From Amycolatopsis sp. EV170708-02-1 (GTDB lineage: Bacteria; Actinomycetota; Actinomycetes; Mycobacteriales; Pseudonocardiaceae), in the NCBI RefSeq assembly GCF_022479115.1, contig NZ_CP092497.1, positions 7,130,001 to 7,194,000 on the forward strand: a stretch of DNA of 64,000 bases, written 5' to 3'. A program made the translations under genes and the position numbers. Shown piece by piece: positions 36,437-45,020 of the stretch. The notes under the pieces were generated by a model. The model saw nothing but the letters and a program-made list of their open reading frames with translations, searched no databases and was not told the origin of the DNA. Position 1 is the first letter of the stretch; every line of letters begins with the position of its first letter.

Positions 36437-37042
36437 ATGACCAAGCTGACGCATCGCCTCGCGAGGGTTCTGGAGACCCTCGCGCGGGCACTTCGCCGCT
36501 ATTCGCGCGACGACGGCAAGGTGCTGATACTGGGCGGCGTCCGCTCTGGGAAGTCACACCACGCCGAGCGGCTCGCGTCCCGTCACCCGCACCTGACCTA
36601 CGTCGCGCCCGGGCTGCCGCCGAGCGCCGAAGATCCCGAATGGGCCGCCAGGGTGGCCGCGCACCGCGCGCGGCGGCCGGGCCACTGGAAGACGGTCGAG
36701 ACCACCGACCTGGCCACGGTGCTGCGCACGGCGACGCATCCGCTGCTCATCGACTGCCTCGGCACGTGGATCAGCCGGGTGCTCGACGAGGTCGGCGCCT
36801 GGGAGCAGCGCACCGGCTGGGAGCGGCGGCTCGACGACCGGCTGGAGGATTTCCTGGCGGCGTGGGCGCAGGCCGACGTGCCGGTGATCGCGGTCAGCAA
36901 CGAGGTCGGCAGCGGTGTGGTGCCCGCGACGGTGTCCGGACGCGTGTTCCGTGATGTGCTGGGCGCGCTGAACAACCGGGTGTCCGCGGTGTCCGACCGG
37001 ACCGTGCTGGTCGTCGCCGGACGGATGCTCGACCTGCCTTAG
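36437..37042 (+). CDS. cobU: Adenosylcobinamide kinase/guanylyltransferase CobU (CobP)
   Basis: A 201-residue enzyme that phosphorylates adenosylcobinamide and activates it with GMP. The P-loop is [14 protein letters not shown] (about 31-44), and the [10 protein letters not shown] and [25 protein letters not shown] motifs are specific to CobU. An N-terminal extension of about 27 residues ([19 protein letters not shown]) precedes the kinase core and is unusual. ATG at 36437 is used; ATG 36428 is also in frame. It starts 36 bases from the divergent cobD. Confidence 0.94.
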   Translation: MTKLTHRLARVLETLARALRRYSRDDGKVLILGGVRSGKSHHAERLASRHPHLTYVAPGLPPSAEDPEWAARVAAHRARRPGHWKTVETTDLATVLRTATHPLLIDCLGTWISRVLDEVGAWEQRTGWERRLDDRLEDFLAAWAQADVPVIAVSNEVGSGVVPATVSGRVFRDVLGALNNRVSAVSDRTVLVVAGRMLDLP

Positions 37043-37053
37043 GGAGCCTGCCC

Positions 37054-38073
37054 ATGCCTTTCGCCATCCCCGCCCCGGACGCCGCCGCCGAAGCCGCCGC
37101 ACGCGCCAGACTGGACGGACTGGTCAAGCCGCTCGGTTCCCTCGGACGGCTCGAAGATCTGGCCGCCTGGCTGAGCGCGGCGCACGGAGCCGTCCCGCCG
37201 CGGCCGCTCGACGACGTCCGGGTGGTCGTCTTCGCCGGGGACCACGGGGTCTCCGGGATGTCGGCGTATCCGCGCGAGGTCACCGCGGCGATGGTCCGGG
37301 TGTTCCTCGCCGGGAAGAGCGGCGTCAGCGTGCTGGCCGGGCTGGCCGGGGCGAAGGTGCGGGTGCTGGACATCGCCGTGGACTGGGACGGAGCGGACGT
37401 GCCCGCCGAGGTCACCGCGCACAAGGTCCGGCGGGGGTCCGGCGCGATCGACGTCGAGGACGCGCTGTCCGAGGGCGAGGCGCGGACGGCGTTCGAGCAC
37501 GGGCTGGCGATCGCGGACGAGGAGATCGACGGCGGCGCGGATCTGCTCATCCCGGGTGACATGGGGATCGGCAACACGACGGTCTGCGCGGCCGTGGTCG
37601 CCTCGCTGCTCGGCCTTTTCCCGGAAGACGTCGTCGGTACGGGCACCGGGATCGACGAGGAGCGGCGGGAACGGAAGCTCGCGGTCGTCGAAGCCGCGTT
37701 GATCAGGTCCGGTGCGGTGAAGGACCCCTTCACGTTGCTGACCGCGCTCGGCAGCGCTTGTCTCGCCGCGACGGCGGGCTTTCTCGTGCAGGCGGCGGTT
37801 CGCGGGGTTCCGGTGCTGCTCGACGGCGTGTTCTCCGGGGCCGCGGCGGTGGTCGCCCGCGAGATCGCGCCGGGCGCCGAGCGGTGGTGGCTGGCCGGGC
37901 ACCGGTCGACCGAGCCGTCGCAGGCGTACGCGTTGAAGGCGCTCGACCTGGAGCCGATCCTCGACCTCGGGCTGCGGCTCGGCGAAGGCAGTGGCGCCGT
38001 GCAGGCGGTGCCGACGCTGAGGGCGGCACGGGCGATCCTCGCGGACATGGGCCTGCTGGCGGATCTGGCTTGA
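37054..38073 (+). CDS. cobT: Nicotinate-nucleotide-dimethylbenzimidazole phosphoribosyltransferase CobT
   Basis: A 339-residue CobT that makes alpha-ribazole phosphate, the lower-ligand precursor. Signatures are LVKPLGSLGRLEDLAAWL, VFAGDHGVSGMSAYPREVT, LLIPGDMGIGNTTV and LAGHRSTEPSQ; the catalytic glutamate is expected in the late LGLRLGEGSGAV stretch. It starts 11 bases after cobU, and its stop overlaps the cobS start codon. Confidence 0.96.
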   Translation: MPFAIPAPDAAAEAAARARLDGLVKPLGSLGRLEDLAAWLSAAHGAVPPRPLDDVRVVVFAGDHGVSGMSAYPREVTAAMVRVFLAGKSGVSVLAGLAGAKVRVLDIAVDWDGADVPAEVTAHKVRRGSGAIDVEDALSEGEARTAFEHGLAIADEEIDGGADLLIPGDMGIGNTTVCAAVVASLLGLFPEDVVGTGTGIDEERRERKLAVVEAALIRSGAVKDPFTLLTALGSACLAATAGFLVQAAVRGVPVLLDGVFSGAAAVVAREIAPGAERWWLAGHRSTEPSQAYALKALDLEPILDLGLRLGEGSGAVQAVPTLRAARAILADMGLLADLA

Positions 38074-38816
38074 TCGCCGACGCGCTGAAGATGGCCGTCG
38101 GCACCCTGACCACCGTCCGGGTGCCGGCACCGGGAGTGATCGACCGGCGGGTGGCGGGCGGCGCGATGGTGCTCGGCCCGCCGGCCGCCGTGCCGCTCGC
38201 GGCCGTCGCCGCGGTGATCGTCTTCGTGGGCGAGCTGATCGGCCTGCCCGCGTTCGCGTCGGCGGCGCTCGCGTTGGGCGCGGTGGCGCTCGGCAGCCGC
38301 GGGCTGCATCTGGACGGGCTCGCCGACACCGCCGACGGGCTCGGCGCGTCGTACGACCGGGCTCGGGCGCTGGAGGTCATGCGGCGCGGCGATTCCGGGC
38401 CGACCGGGATCGCGACCCTGGTGCTGGTGCTGCTCGTCCAGGCCGGCGCGCTGGCCGGGGCGATCTCGGCCGGGCACGGGATCGCGGCGGCCGCCGTCGC
38501 GGTCGTCGCCGGACGCGGGGTGCTCTCGCTGTGCTGTGCGCGCGGTGTCCCGTCGGCCCGGCCGGAAGGGCTGGGCGCGACCGTCGCCGGTTCGGTGCCG
38601 GTGTGGGCGGCGGCCGCGGTTTTCGCCGTACTGGCGGGCGCGGCGGCGCTGGTGTTGCCGTGGTGGCAAGGGCCGGTCGCGGTGGCGCTGGGCTATCTGG
38701 CCGCGTCGGCGCTGCTGGCGCGGTGCGTTCAGCGGCTGGGCGGGATCACCGGGGACGTGCTCGGGGGCTGCGTGGAGGTCGCCGTCGCGGGGATCTTGCT
38801 GGCTTTGTCGTTCTGA
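38070..38816 (+). CDS. cobS: Adenosylcobinamide-GDP ribazoletransferase CobS
   Basis: A 248-residue membrane enzyme that joins adenosylcobinamide-GDP to alpha-ribazole, the last assembly step of the pathway. It has the CDP-alcohol-transferase-like signature SRGLHLDGLADTADGLG and RRGDSGPTGIATLVLVLLVQ, and six to seven hydrophobic segments. The TTG at 38070 overlaps the cobT stop (TTGA); an ATG at 38091 is the alternative. Its 3' end overlaps the convergent membrane-protein gene by 88 bases. Confidence 0.94.
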   Translation: MIADALKMAVGTLTTVRVPAPGVIDRRVAGGAMVLGPPAAVPLAAVAAVIVFVGELIGLPAFASAALALGAVALGSRGLHLDGLADTADGLGASYDRARALEVMRRGDSGPTGIATLVLVLLVQAGALAGAISAGHGIAAAAVAVVAGRGVLSLCCARGVPSARPEGLGATVAGSVPVWAAAAVFAVLAGAAALVLPWWQGPVAVALGYLAASALLARCVQRLGGITGDVLGGCVEVAVAGILLALSF

Positions 38817-39424
38817 GGAACCGCGAGTTTCTCGTCGATCTCCGGCAGCCAGAAGCACAGTTCGAAGGTCTTCATCCCGGCCCAGAGGCCGAGCTTCCGG
38901 CCCTGTGAGACCAAAGTGAGCGACGAGAACAGCAGCAGCACCGCGACGACGGCGGCGACGAACGGGTGCTTGCCCGCGAAGATGTCCACGATCGCGGCGA
39001 TGGCGCCGAACAGCAGTGGCGGCGCGCAGTTGCGCACCATGAGCCCGGACGCGCGCAGCCGCGTGACATCGGCCGCGACCTCCTTGTCGTGCAGTTGCAG
39101 CGCGCACAGCAGGAGATGCGGGTTCTCCTTCAGGAACGGGCGGTCCTTCGCGGCGGGCATCCGGCGGACGAAATCCTGGGCCGCGTCCCGGTTCCGCCTG
39201 CGCGGCACGATCCGCTCCAGCGCCTCCCCGAGCGGATAGGCCAGATAACCCAGCAGGAAGCTCAGCACCACGATCACGACGACCAGCACCACCGTCGGCA
39301 CACCGCCGACGCTCGCCGCCGTCAGGATGTGGAGCTTCGCCCCGAGGTAGCCGAAGAACGCGACGTACAGCGCGCCGGGGATGGTGTAGGCGAAGAGATC
39401 GAAGACGCCGATCACGAAGTTCAC
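38729..39424 (-). CDS. Uncharacterised membrane protein
   Basis: A 231-residue protein that I do not recognise. It has an N-terminal pair of hydrophobic segments (FAYTIPGALYVAFFGYLGA and VVLVVVIVVLSFLLGYLAY), then a charged cytoplasmic region with many arginines (RRRNRDAAQDFVRRM), and another pair of segments (AIAAIVDIFAGKHPFVAAVVAVLLLF). The C-terminal tail is Ser/Thr/Pro-rich. GTG at 39424 (VNFVIGVFDLFAY) fits the first membrane segment and has GGATGGG upstream. It overlaps the cobS 3' end, so it probably is not part of cobalamin synthesis. Confidence 0.75.
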   Translation of the reverse strand: MNFVIGVFDLFAYTIPGALYVAFFGYLGAKLHILTAASVGGVPTVVLVVVIVVLSFLLGYLAYPLGEALERIVPRRRNRDAAQDFVRRMPAAKDRPFLKENPHLLLCALQLHDKEVAADVTRLRASGLMVRNCAPPLLFGAIAAIVDIFAGKHPFVAAVVAVLLLFSSLTLVSQGRKLGLWAGMKTFELCFWLPEIDEKLAVPQNDKASKIPATATSTQPPSTSPVIPPSR

Positions 39425-39468
39425 TCGCCCATCCAACCATCCGGAGCGGGCCGGGCCGGACACTTTGT

Positions 39469-39521
39469 GTCGCGAAAGCCGCTTCGGGGACGTCTTGTGT
39501 CCCGAAAGTGGCTTTCGCGAC
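39469..39521. terminator. Hairpin of family C (GTCGCGAAAGCC...)
   Basis: GTCGCGAAAGCCGCTTCGGG and the facing GTCCCGAAAGTGGCTTTCGC pair almost perfectly, with the loop GTCTT in between. It stands after the stop of the secreted-protein gene (minus strand) and upstream of the membrane-protein gene, so it is a probable terminator. Its arms also resemble each other as direct repeats. Confidence 0.6.
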
Positions 39522-39539
39522 CTGAGCCGAAGCTCCGGG

Positions 39540-39968
39540 CTACTCCTGGAACGAGTACTTCGAGGAGCAGCCGATCTCCTGGTTGTTGTTCCAGCCGCAC
39601 GCCCGCCAGTAGACCTTCTCGTTGTTCGGGACGTTCCCGATGTCGATCTTCTTGGTCTCGCCGCCGTAGGCGTGGGCCGTGTAGGTCTTGCCCTTCCAGT
39701 AGACGCGCAGTTCGATCGACAGCCCGTCGCCCCAGTTGTCCTGGACGTAGAAGTTGTCGATGTCGTCGCCGTGGTCGCTGTCGCGGTAGTCGTTCCATTC
39801 GACCCAGCCGTACGTGGCCACCGGACTCGAGATCTTCGTCCGGTATCCGTCGGGTGTGTCCCCGGCGCGTTCGTCCGCGACGGCGGTGCCCGGAACGGCG
39901 AGCCCCACCGCGGCGATGACGCCCGCTCCGGTGACGACGCGTTTCATCATCTTCCCCATGGCACGCAT
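39540..39968 (-). CDS. Small secreted protein
   Basis: A 142-residue protein with a clear Sec signal peptide: MRAMGKMMKRVVTGAGVIAAVGLAVPGTAVA, with cleavage expected after the AVA. The mature part (about 110 residues) is rich in aromatic residues and predicted strands (ATYGWVEWNDY, GLSIELRVYWKGKTY) and has two cysteines, WRACGWNNNQEIGC, probably one disulfide. The family is unknown. ATG at 39968 has GGAGGGGA at good distance; ATG 39956 and 39950 are in frame as alternatives. It is followed by the family C hairpin, so it looks monocistronic. Confidence 0.8.
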   Translation of the reverse strand: MRAMGKMMKRVVTGAGVIAAVGLAVPGTAVADERAGDTPDGYRTKISSPVATYGWVEWNDYRDSDHGDDIDNFYVQDNWGDGLSIELRVYWKGKTYTAHAYGGETKKIDIGNVPNNEKVYWRACGWNNNQEIGCSSKYSFQE

Positions 39969-40010
39969 AAGTTTCCCCTCCTGCTTCGAATCGGGATGCA
40001 GTGCCTGGGA

Positions 40011-41057
40011 CTATTCGCCCTCGCGGTCCTCCGGGCCACGCCTTTGCGCTGGAGCGAAAACAGCCAGCGCGGCCAGGAACCGATCCACCGTCTCCCGGTC
40101 CCGCACCGCGATCCGCAGGTACCGGGCGTCCAGACCCGGGAAGGTGTCCCCTCGCCGGACGGCGAAACCGTTCTCCCGCAACCGTTCCCGGACGCCGTCG
40201 GCACCCGGGAGCCGTACGAGCACGAAAGGCCCCCGAGGCTCCCCGAGCACCTCGACACCCAGCGCGGTCAGGCCGGAAACCAGGTACTCCCGGTCCGCTT
40301 CCGCCGCCACGGCCAGCTTCTCGGCTTCCTCCAGCGCCGCCGGGCGGCAACACGCCTCCACGGCGACGGCGGCCAGTGACGACACCGACCACGGGGGCTG
40401 CACCGCGCGCAGACTGTCCACAACGGACTCGTCCGCCAGCACGTATCCCGCGCGCAGCCCGGCGATCCCCCACGTCTTCGTCAGGCTGCGGAGAACGGCG
40501 AAACCCGGTCGCCCCGCGAGGCTTTCGGTCTCGCCGGGGACGGCGTCGAGGAAGGCCTCGTCGACGACGACCAGCCGATCCGGGCGGCCCAGCGCGAGCA
40601 GGTCCGCGGCCGGATGCAGCACGGAGGTCGGATTCGTGGGGTTCCCGACGAAGACCAGATCGGCTTCTTCCGGCACGTCGCGCAGCCGGAAGCCGTCGTC
40701 CGGCGACAACACCACCCGGTGCACGGCGTGGCCTGCCGCGCGCAGGGCGGCTTCGGGTTCGGTGAACTGCGGGTGCACGACCACCGCATACGACGGGCGC
40801 AACGCCGTGGCCAGCAACGTGAAGGCCTCGGCGGCGCCGGAGGTCACCAAGACCCGGGACTCGGGCAGTGAGTGCCGGGCGGCGACCGCGGCCGTGGCGG
40901 CGGTGACGTCCGGGTAGGCGGCGAGGTCGTCGAGGGCCGCCGCCAGTTCGGCGCGCAGCCACGCGGGCGGCGCAGGCAGGCGGACGTTGACCGCCAGATC
41001 GACGAGACCTTCGCCGACCTCGCGATCGCCGTGGTGCCAGAGATCGTAGTCAGCCAT
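40011..41057 (-). CDS. cobC: Cobalamin-pathway class I aminotransferase-like PLP enzyme CobC
   Basis: A 348-residue PLP enzyme of the histidinol-phosphate aminotransferase group, in the place that mycobacterial cobC occupies. VTSGAAEAFTLLATAL, VFVGNPTNPTSVLHPA, VVVDEAFLD and SLTKTWGIAGLRAGYVLA (PLP lysine) are visible. It probably acts in making the aminopropanol linker (threonine-phosphate decarboxylase role), but a true aminotransferase cannot be ruled out. ATG at 41057 overlaps the cobB stop by eight bases (ATGGCTGA). Confidence 0.85.
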   Translation of the reverse strand: MADYDLWHHGDREVGEGLVDLAVNVRLPAPPAWLRAELAAALDDLAAYPDVTAATAAVAARHSLPESRVLVTSGAAEAFTLLATALRPSYAVVVHPQFTEPEAALRAAGHAVHRVVLSPDDGFRLRDVPEEADLVFVGNPTNPTSVLHPAADLLALGRPDRLVVVDEAFLDAVPGETESLAGRPGFAVLRSLTKTWGIAGLRAGYVLADESVVDSLRAVQPPWSVSSLAAVAVEACCRPAALEEAEKLAVAAEADREYLVSGLTALGVEVLGEPRGPFVLVRLPGADGVRERLRENGFAVRRGDTFPGLDARYLRIAVRDRETVDRFLAALAVFAPAQRRGPEDREGE

Positions 41058-42384
41058 GGGCGTGCACCGCGGCGGCGAACCGCTCGGCGAGTTCGGGATA
41101 GCCCGCCCAGTGGACGTGCAGATACGACGCGTGCAGTGACGCCGAAGCGAACCCGTCGGGAGTGCGGTCCCAGCCCCAGGCCGGGGTCGGGCCGCTGCCG
41201 GGTTCGACGATCGTACGGTGGAATTCGTGCCCGGTGACCCGTTGCCCGGCGACCGCGAGCACACTGTCGGCGGGCGAGAAAGCCTTGCGGTACCCGAGTT
41301 TTCCGCGTTTCGTCATGGTGGCCGACGCGTCGAGGACGCCGGTCATCGGCAGCCCGTCGATGTCCTGGCACAGGTACAGCAGCCCCGCGCATTCGGCCAC
41401 GACGGGCATTCCGTCGCCGACGGCCCGCGCGATCGCCGTCCGCAGCGGGAGATTCGCCGACAGCTCCTCGGCGTGCACCTCGGGGAACCCGCCGCCGAAG
41501 TACAGCCCGGCGCAGCCTTCGGGAAGTTCCTTGTCCTGCAACGGATCCACGTCGACGACGTCGACACCGGCGGCGGCGAGCAGTTCGACGGCCTCGGTGT
41601 AGCGGAAGGTGAACGCCGGACCGGCCGCGGCGGCGACGACCGACCGCCGCCCCTCATACGAGAACGGAGGCCGCCAGGGCTCCCCCGAAAGCCGCGAAGC
41701 CGACCGCGCGACCTGCACGATCGCGCCGAGGTCCACCCCTTCGCTGATCCACGCGGCCAACTCAGGCAGCAGGCGTTCGGACTCGCTCGCCCGTTCCGCC
41801 GCCGGGACCAGGCCGAGGTGACGGCTGGGCGCGTGGATCTCTTCGTTGCGGTACAACGTGCCCAGCAGCGGGACGCCGGTCGCTTCCAGCGCGGTGACGA
41901 TCTCGTCCGCGTGCCGTTGCGAGCCCAGCTTGTTGAGGATGACCCCGGCGAGCCGCACGCGGGTGTCGTACTGCGCGAACCCGAGCACGGTCGCGGCGAC
42001 ACTGCGCGACGCGGCCGACGCGTCCACGACGAGCACCACCGGCGCGTCCAGCAATCGGGCGACGTGCGCGGTCGACGCGTAGCCCTCGGTGCCGAGCGCC
42101 CCGTCGAACAGGCCCATCACGCCTTCGATCACCGCGATGTCGGCACCGGCGGAACCGTGCCGCAGCAACGGGATCAGCCGGTCCTCGCCCTGGAGGAACG
42201 GGTCGAGGTTGCGCGGGGGACGCCCGGTGGCGAGCGCGTGGTAGCTCGGGTCGATGAAGTCGGGACCGACCTTGTGCCCGGAGACCTTCAGCCCCCGCGC
42301 GCGCAACGCCGCCATCAGGCCCGCGGCGATCGTGGTCTTGCCGTGCCCGGAGCCGGGCGCGGCGATGACCACGCGGTTCACCAT
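41050..42384 (-). CDS. cobB: Cobyrinic/hydrogenobyrinic acid a,c-diamide synthase CobB
   Basis: A 444-residue glutamine amidotransferase that amidates the a and c side chains. N-terminal P-loop APGSGHGKTTIAAGLMAAL, HKVGPDFIDPSYHALATGRPPRNLD in part, and EGVMGLFDG are CobB/CbiA signatures. The glutaminase domain has YFGGGFPEVHAEEL and AECAGLLYL with the nucleophile cysteine, and SYLHVHWAGYP near the end. As CobG is present, hydrogenobyrinic acid is the probable substrate. Start codon ATG 42384 overlaps the cobO stop by seven bases. Confidence 0.95.
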   Translation of the reverse strand: MVNRVVIAAPGSGHGKTTIAAGLMAALRARGLKVSGHKVGPDFIDPSYHALATGRPPRNLDPFLQGEDRLIPLLRHGSAGADIAVIEGVMGLFDGALGTEGYASTAHVARLLDAPVVLVVDASAASRSVAATVLGFAQYDTRVRLAGVILNKLGSQRHADEIVTALEATGVPLLGTLYRNEEIHAPSRHLGLVPAAERASESERLLPELAAWISEGVDLGAIVQVARSASRLSGEPWRPPFSYEGRRSVVAAAAGPAFTFRYTEAVELLAAAGVDVVDVDPLQDKELPEGCAGLYFGGGFPEVHAEELSANLPLRTAIARAVGDGMPVVAECAGLLYLCQDIDGLPMTGVLDASATMTKRGKLGYRKAFSPADSVLAVAGQRVTGHEFHRTIVEPGSGPTPAWGWDRTPDGFASASLHASYLHVHWAGYPELAERFAAAVHAHG

Positions 42385-42992
42385 TCGATCCCTCGCTGGC
42401 CCTTTTGCCCGGCGTCCATCGGATGCTTCACCTTCGTCATCTCGGTGACCAGGTCCGCCGCCTCGATCAGCTCCGGCGGCGCGTACCGGCCGGTGATCAC
42501 CACGTGCTGATGGCCGGGGCGTTCACTCAGGGTCGAGACGACGTCGTCGACTTCGAGCCAGCCCCATTTGAGCAGGTAGCTGAACTCGTCGAGGACGTAG
42601 AAGTCGTGGGTTTCGGCGGCGAGACGGCGTTTGATCTCGGCCCAGCCCTCACGGGCGTTGGCGGCGTGATCCTCTTCGGAACCGGATTTGCGCGCCCAGC
42701 TCCAGCCTTCGCCCATCTTGTGCCACTCGACGGCGCCGCCCTGGCCGGTGTCCTCGTGCAGCTTGCCCAGCGCGCGGAACGCGGCTTCCTCGCCGACGCG
42801 CCACTTCGCCGATTTGACGAACTGGAACACGCCGATCGACCAGCCCTGGTTCCACGCGCGCAGCGCCATCCCGAACGCGGCCGTGGACTTGCCCTTCATC
42901 TCGCCGGTGTGCACGGCGAGCAGCGGGCGGTTGCGCCGCTGGCGGGTGGTGAGGCCGTCGTTCGGCACGGTTTCCGGTTTGCCCTGTGGCAT
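42378..42992 (-). CDS. cobO: Cob(I)yrinic acid a,c-diamide adenosyltransferase CobO
   Basis: A 204-residue BtuR/CobO enzyme that adds the upper adenosyl ligand from ATP. The P-loop is VHTGEMKGKSTAAFGMALRA; the YVLDEFSYLLKWGWL and VVITGRYAPPELIEAADLVTEM segments are typical. The C-terminal VKHPMDAGQKGQRGIEW is diagnostic of the family. Its ATG is joined to the stop of the preceding chelatase gene (TAATG). Confidence 0.96.
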   Translation of the reverse strand: MPQGKPETVPNDGLTTRQRRNRPLLAVHTGEMKGKSTAAFGMALRAWNQGWSIGVFQFVKSAKWRVGEEAAFRALGKLHEDTGQGGAVEWHKMGEGWSWARKSGSEEDHAANAREGWAEIKRRLAAETHDFYVLDEFSYLLKWGWLEVDDVVSTLSERPGHQHVVITGRYAPPELIEAADLVTEMTKVKHPMDAGQKGQRGIEW

Positions 42993-44959
42993 TACGCCGC
43001 CTTTCCGGAGATATGCGCGCGGACGGCGCCCGCGAGGGTGTCGGCGGCGACCTCGGCGACCGGAACGTGTTCCGCGCCAAGGTGTTCCGCCAGTTCGGCG
43101 GCGAGCCCGAGCCGCATCTTCCCGCTCTCGCAGTCCATCACGATCGAGGTGACGTTCCCGGCCAGCAGCCCGGCCGCCTGCCGTGCGCGCTGGACGGCGT
43201 CGGCACCGCTGGTCGCGCGACCGTCGGTGACGACGACGAGCAGCGGGCGCCGCAACGGATCACGGACCGCTTCGATCCGCAGCACCCTTGCCGCTTCGAG
43301 GAGTCCTTCGGCCAGCGGCGTGCGGCCGCCGGTCGCGAGACCGTCCAAACGGGACGCCGCGGCGTCGACGCTGATCGTCGGCGGGAGCGCGAGTTCGGCG
43401 CCCGAGGCGCGGAAGGTCACCAGGCCCACCTTGTCCCGGCGCTGGTACGCGTCGAGCAGCAGCGACAGCACGGCGGTCTTGACCTCGCGCATCCGCTGGC
43501 GCGCGCCCATCGAGCCGGACGCGTCGACGCAGAACAGCACCAGGTTGCCCTCGCGCCCTTCCCGCCGCGCGAACCGGAGATCCTGGGGCCGCACCACGAG
43601 CCCGGCGCCGCTGCGGCCGCGCGAACGCTGATGCGGCGCGGCCGCCCGCACGGTCGCGAGCAGATGCGGATGCCCGTCCTTGGTCCCGGCGGGCTGGACG
43701 CCGATGGTCCGGCCGTTGTCGGTGATCGCCCGCGACCGCCGTCCGGCCGCGCCCTCGCCGGTGCCCTTCACCTCGAAACGCCTGGCGCGGAAGGCTTCCC
43801 CTGCGCCGACCGGCTTCTGGTCGCCGCCGCTCTTGCCGCCGCCCGACGGCTCCTGCGCGCCGTCCTCCGACGGCGGCGGGCCTGAGGTTTCGCCGCCCTC
43901 CGGCGGAGTCCCCGAGCCGGGGCCGTCGTCGTCGGGACCGGGGCCTTCGGGTTCGGCGTCCTGCAACGCCTGTTCCAGCTGCTCCTCGGAGATCCCGGGC
44001 GCGTCGAAGGGATTGCGGCGACGGCGGTGCGGCAGCGCGAGCCGGGCCGCGACCCGGACGTCGTCGGTGGTCACCTCGGTGCGCCCGGCCCAGGCGGCGT
44101 GCGCGACCGCGGTCCGCGCGGTCACGATGTCCGCGCGCATCCCGTCGACCTCGAAGGACGCGCAGACCTCGGCGATCTGCCGCAGCGCGTCGTCCGGCAG
44201 TTTCACCGACGGCAGAAGTCGTTGTGCCGCCTCGATGTCCGCGGCGAGTGCGGCGTCGGCCGCGGCGTACTGGCCGGCGAATCCGTCCGGATCCGCCTCG
44301 TAGGCGAGCCGCCGCCGGACGACCTCGACCCGCAGTTCGGGATCCCGGCTGGACGCGACCTCGACGGTGAGCCCGAAGCGATCCAGCAGCTGCGGCCGCA
44401 GCTCGCCTTCCTCGGGGTTCATCGTGCCGATCAGGACGAACCGGGCCGCGTGCGACACCGAAACACCCTCGCGCTCGACGGTCGCGCGGCCCATGGCGGC
44501 GGCGTCGAGCAGCGTGTCGACCAGGTGGTCGTGCAGGAGGTTGACCTCGTCCACGTACAGCAGCCCGCGATGCGCGGCCGCGAGCAGACCGGGCTGGAAA
44601 TCGGTGACGCCGTCCGCGAGCGCGCGTTCCAGGTTCAGCGAGCCGATCACGCGGTCTTCGGCCGCGCCGACCGGCAGCTCCACCAGACGCGCGGGACGGC
44701 GGTGCGCGGGCGGGCCTTCGGCGTGCGGCCCGTCGGGGCAGGCCGGATCGGGCTCGACGGGGTCGCAGGAGAACCGGCACGCGTCCACGACGTCGACGCC
44801 GGGCAGCAGACCGGCCAGCGCGCGCACCATCGTCGACTTCGCCGTGCCCTTCTCCCCGCGCACCAGCACCCCGCCGACGGCGGGCGAGATGGAGGAAAGC
44901 ACCAGCGCCAGGCGCAGATCCGGCATCCCCACAACGGCGGTGAACGGGTACGGCTTCAC
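42992..44959 (-). CDS. Magnesium-chelatase-like AAA+/VWA protein
   Basis: A 655-residue fusion of a BchI/ChlI-like AAA+ ATPase and a ChlD-like VWA domain, found beside cobalamin genes in actinobacteria. The ATPase has GVLVRGEKGTAKSTMVRALA, LLYVDEVNLLHDHLVDTLLDAA and TMNPEEGELRPQLLDRFGL. A long Gly/Pro/acidic linker lies at about 330-390, and the VWA domain has the MIDAS motif DASGSMG near residue 478. It probably forms the motor for cobalt insertion with CobN, which is not in the window. GTG at 44959 follows GGGAG. It heads the chelatase-cobO-cobB-cobC operon. Confidence 0.9.
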   Translation of the reverse strand: MKPYPFTAVVGMPDLRLALVLSSISPAVGGVLVRGEKGTAKSTMVRALAGLLPGVDVVDACRFSCDPVEPDPACPDGPHAEGPPAHRRPARLVELPVGAAEDRVIGSLNLERALADGVTDFQPGLLAAAHRGLLYVDEVNLLHDHLVDTLLDAAAMGRATVEREGVSVSHAARFVLIGTMNPEEGELRPQLLDRFGLTVEVASSRDPELRVEVVRRRLAYEADPDGFAGQYAAADAALAADIEAAQRLLPSVKLPDDALRQIAEVCASFEVDGMRADIVTARTAVAHAAWAGRTEVTTDDVRVAARLALPHRRRRNPFDAPGISEEQLEQALQDAEPEGPGPDDDGPGSGTPPEGGETSGPPPSEDGAQEPSGGGKSGGDQKPVGAGEAFRARRFEVKGTGEGAAGRRSRAITDNGRTIGVQPAGTKDGHPHLLATVRAAAPHQRSRGRSGAGLVVRPQDLRFARREGREGNLVLFCVDASGSMGARQRMREVKTAVLSLLLDAYQRRDKVGLVTFRASGAELALPPTISVDAAASRLDGLATGGRTPLAEGLLEAARVLRIEAVRDPLRRPLLVVVTDGRATSGADAVQRARQAAGLLAGNVTSIVMDCESGKMRLGLAAELAEHLGAEHVPVAEVAADTLAGAVRAHISGKAA

Positions 44960-45020
44960 AGCACTCCCTCATCCTCGGCGACCTCCGGCCGATCATCGCA
45001 TAGGAAAAGCGTCGTCTAGC

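Noticed and set aside
35472..36557. Possible N-terminal extension of CobQ to 848 residues
   Set aside because: The extension lies wholly over cobD and has no similarity; GTG 35471 overlapping the cobD stop is the natural start.
40011..41057. Histidine-biosynthesis hisC
   Set aside because: Similarity is to the broad family, but the eight-base overlap with cobB and absence of his genes support the cobalamin role.
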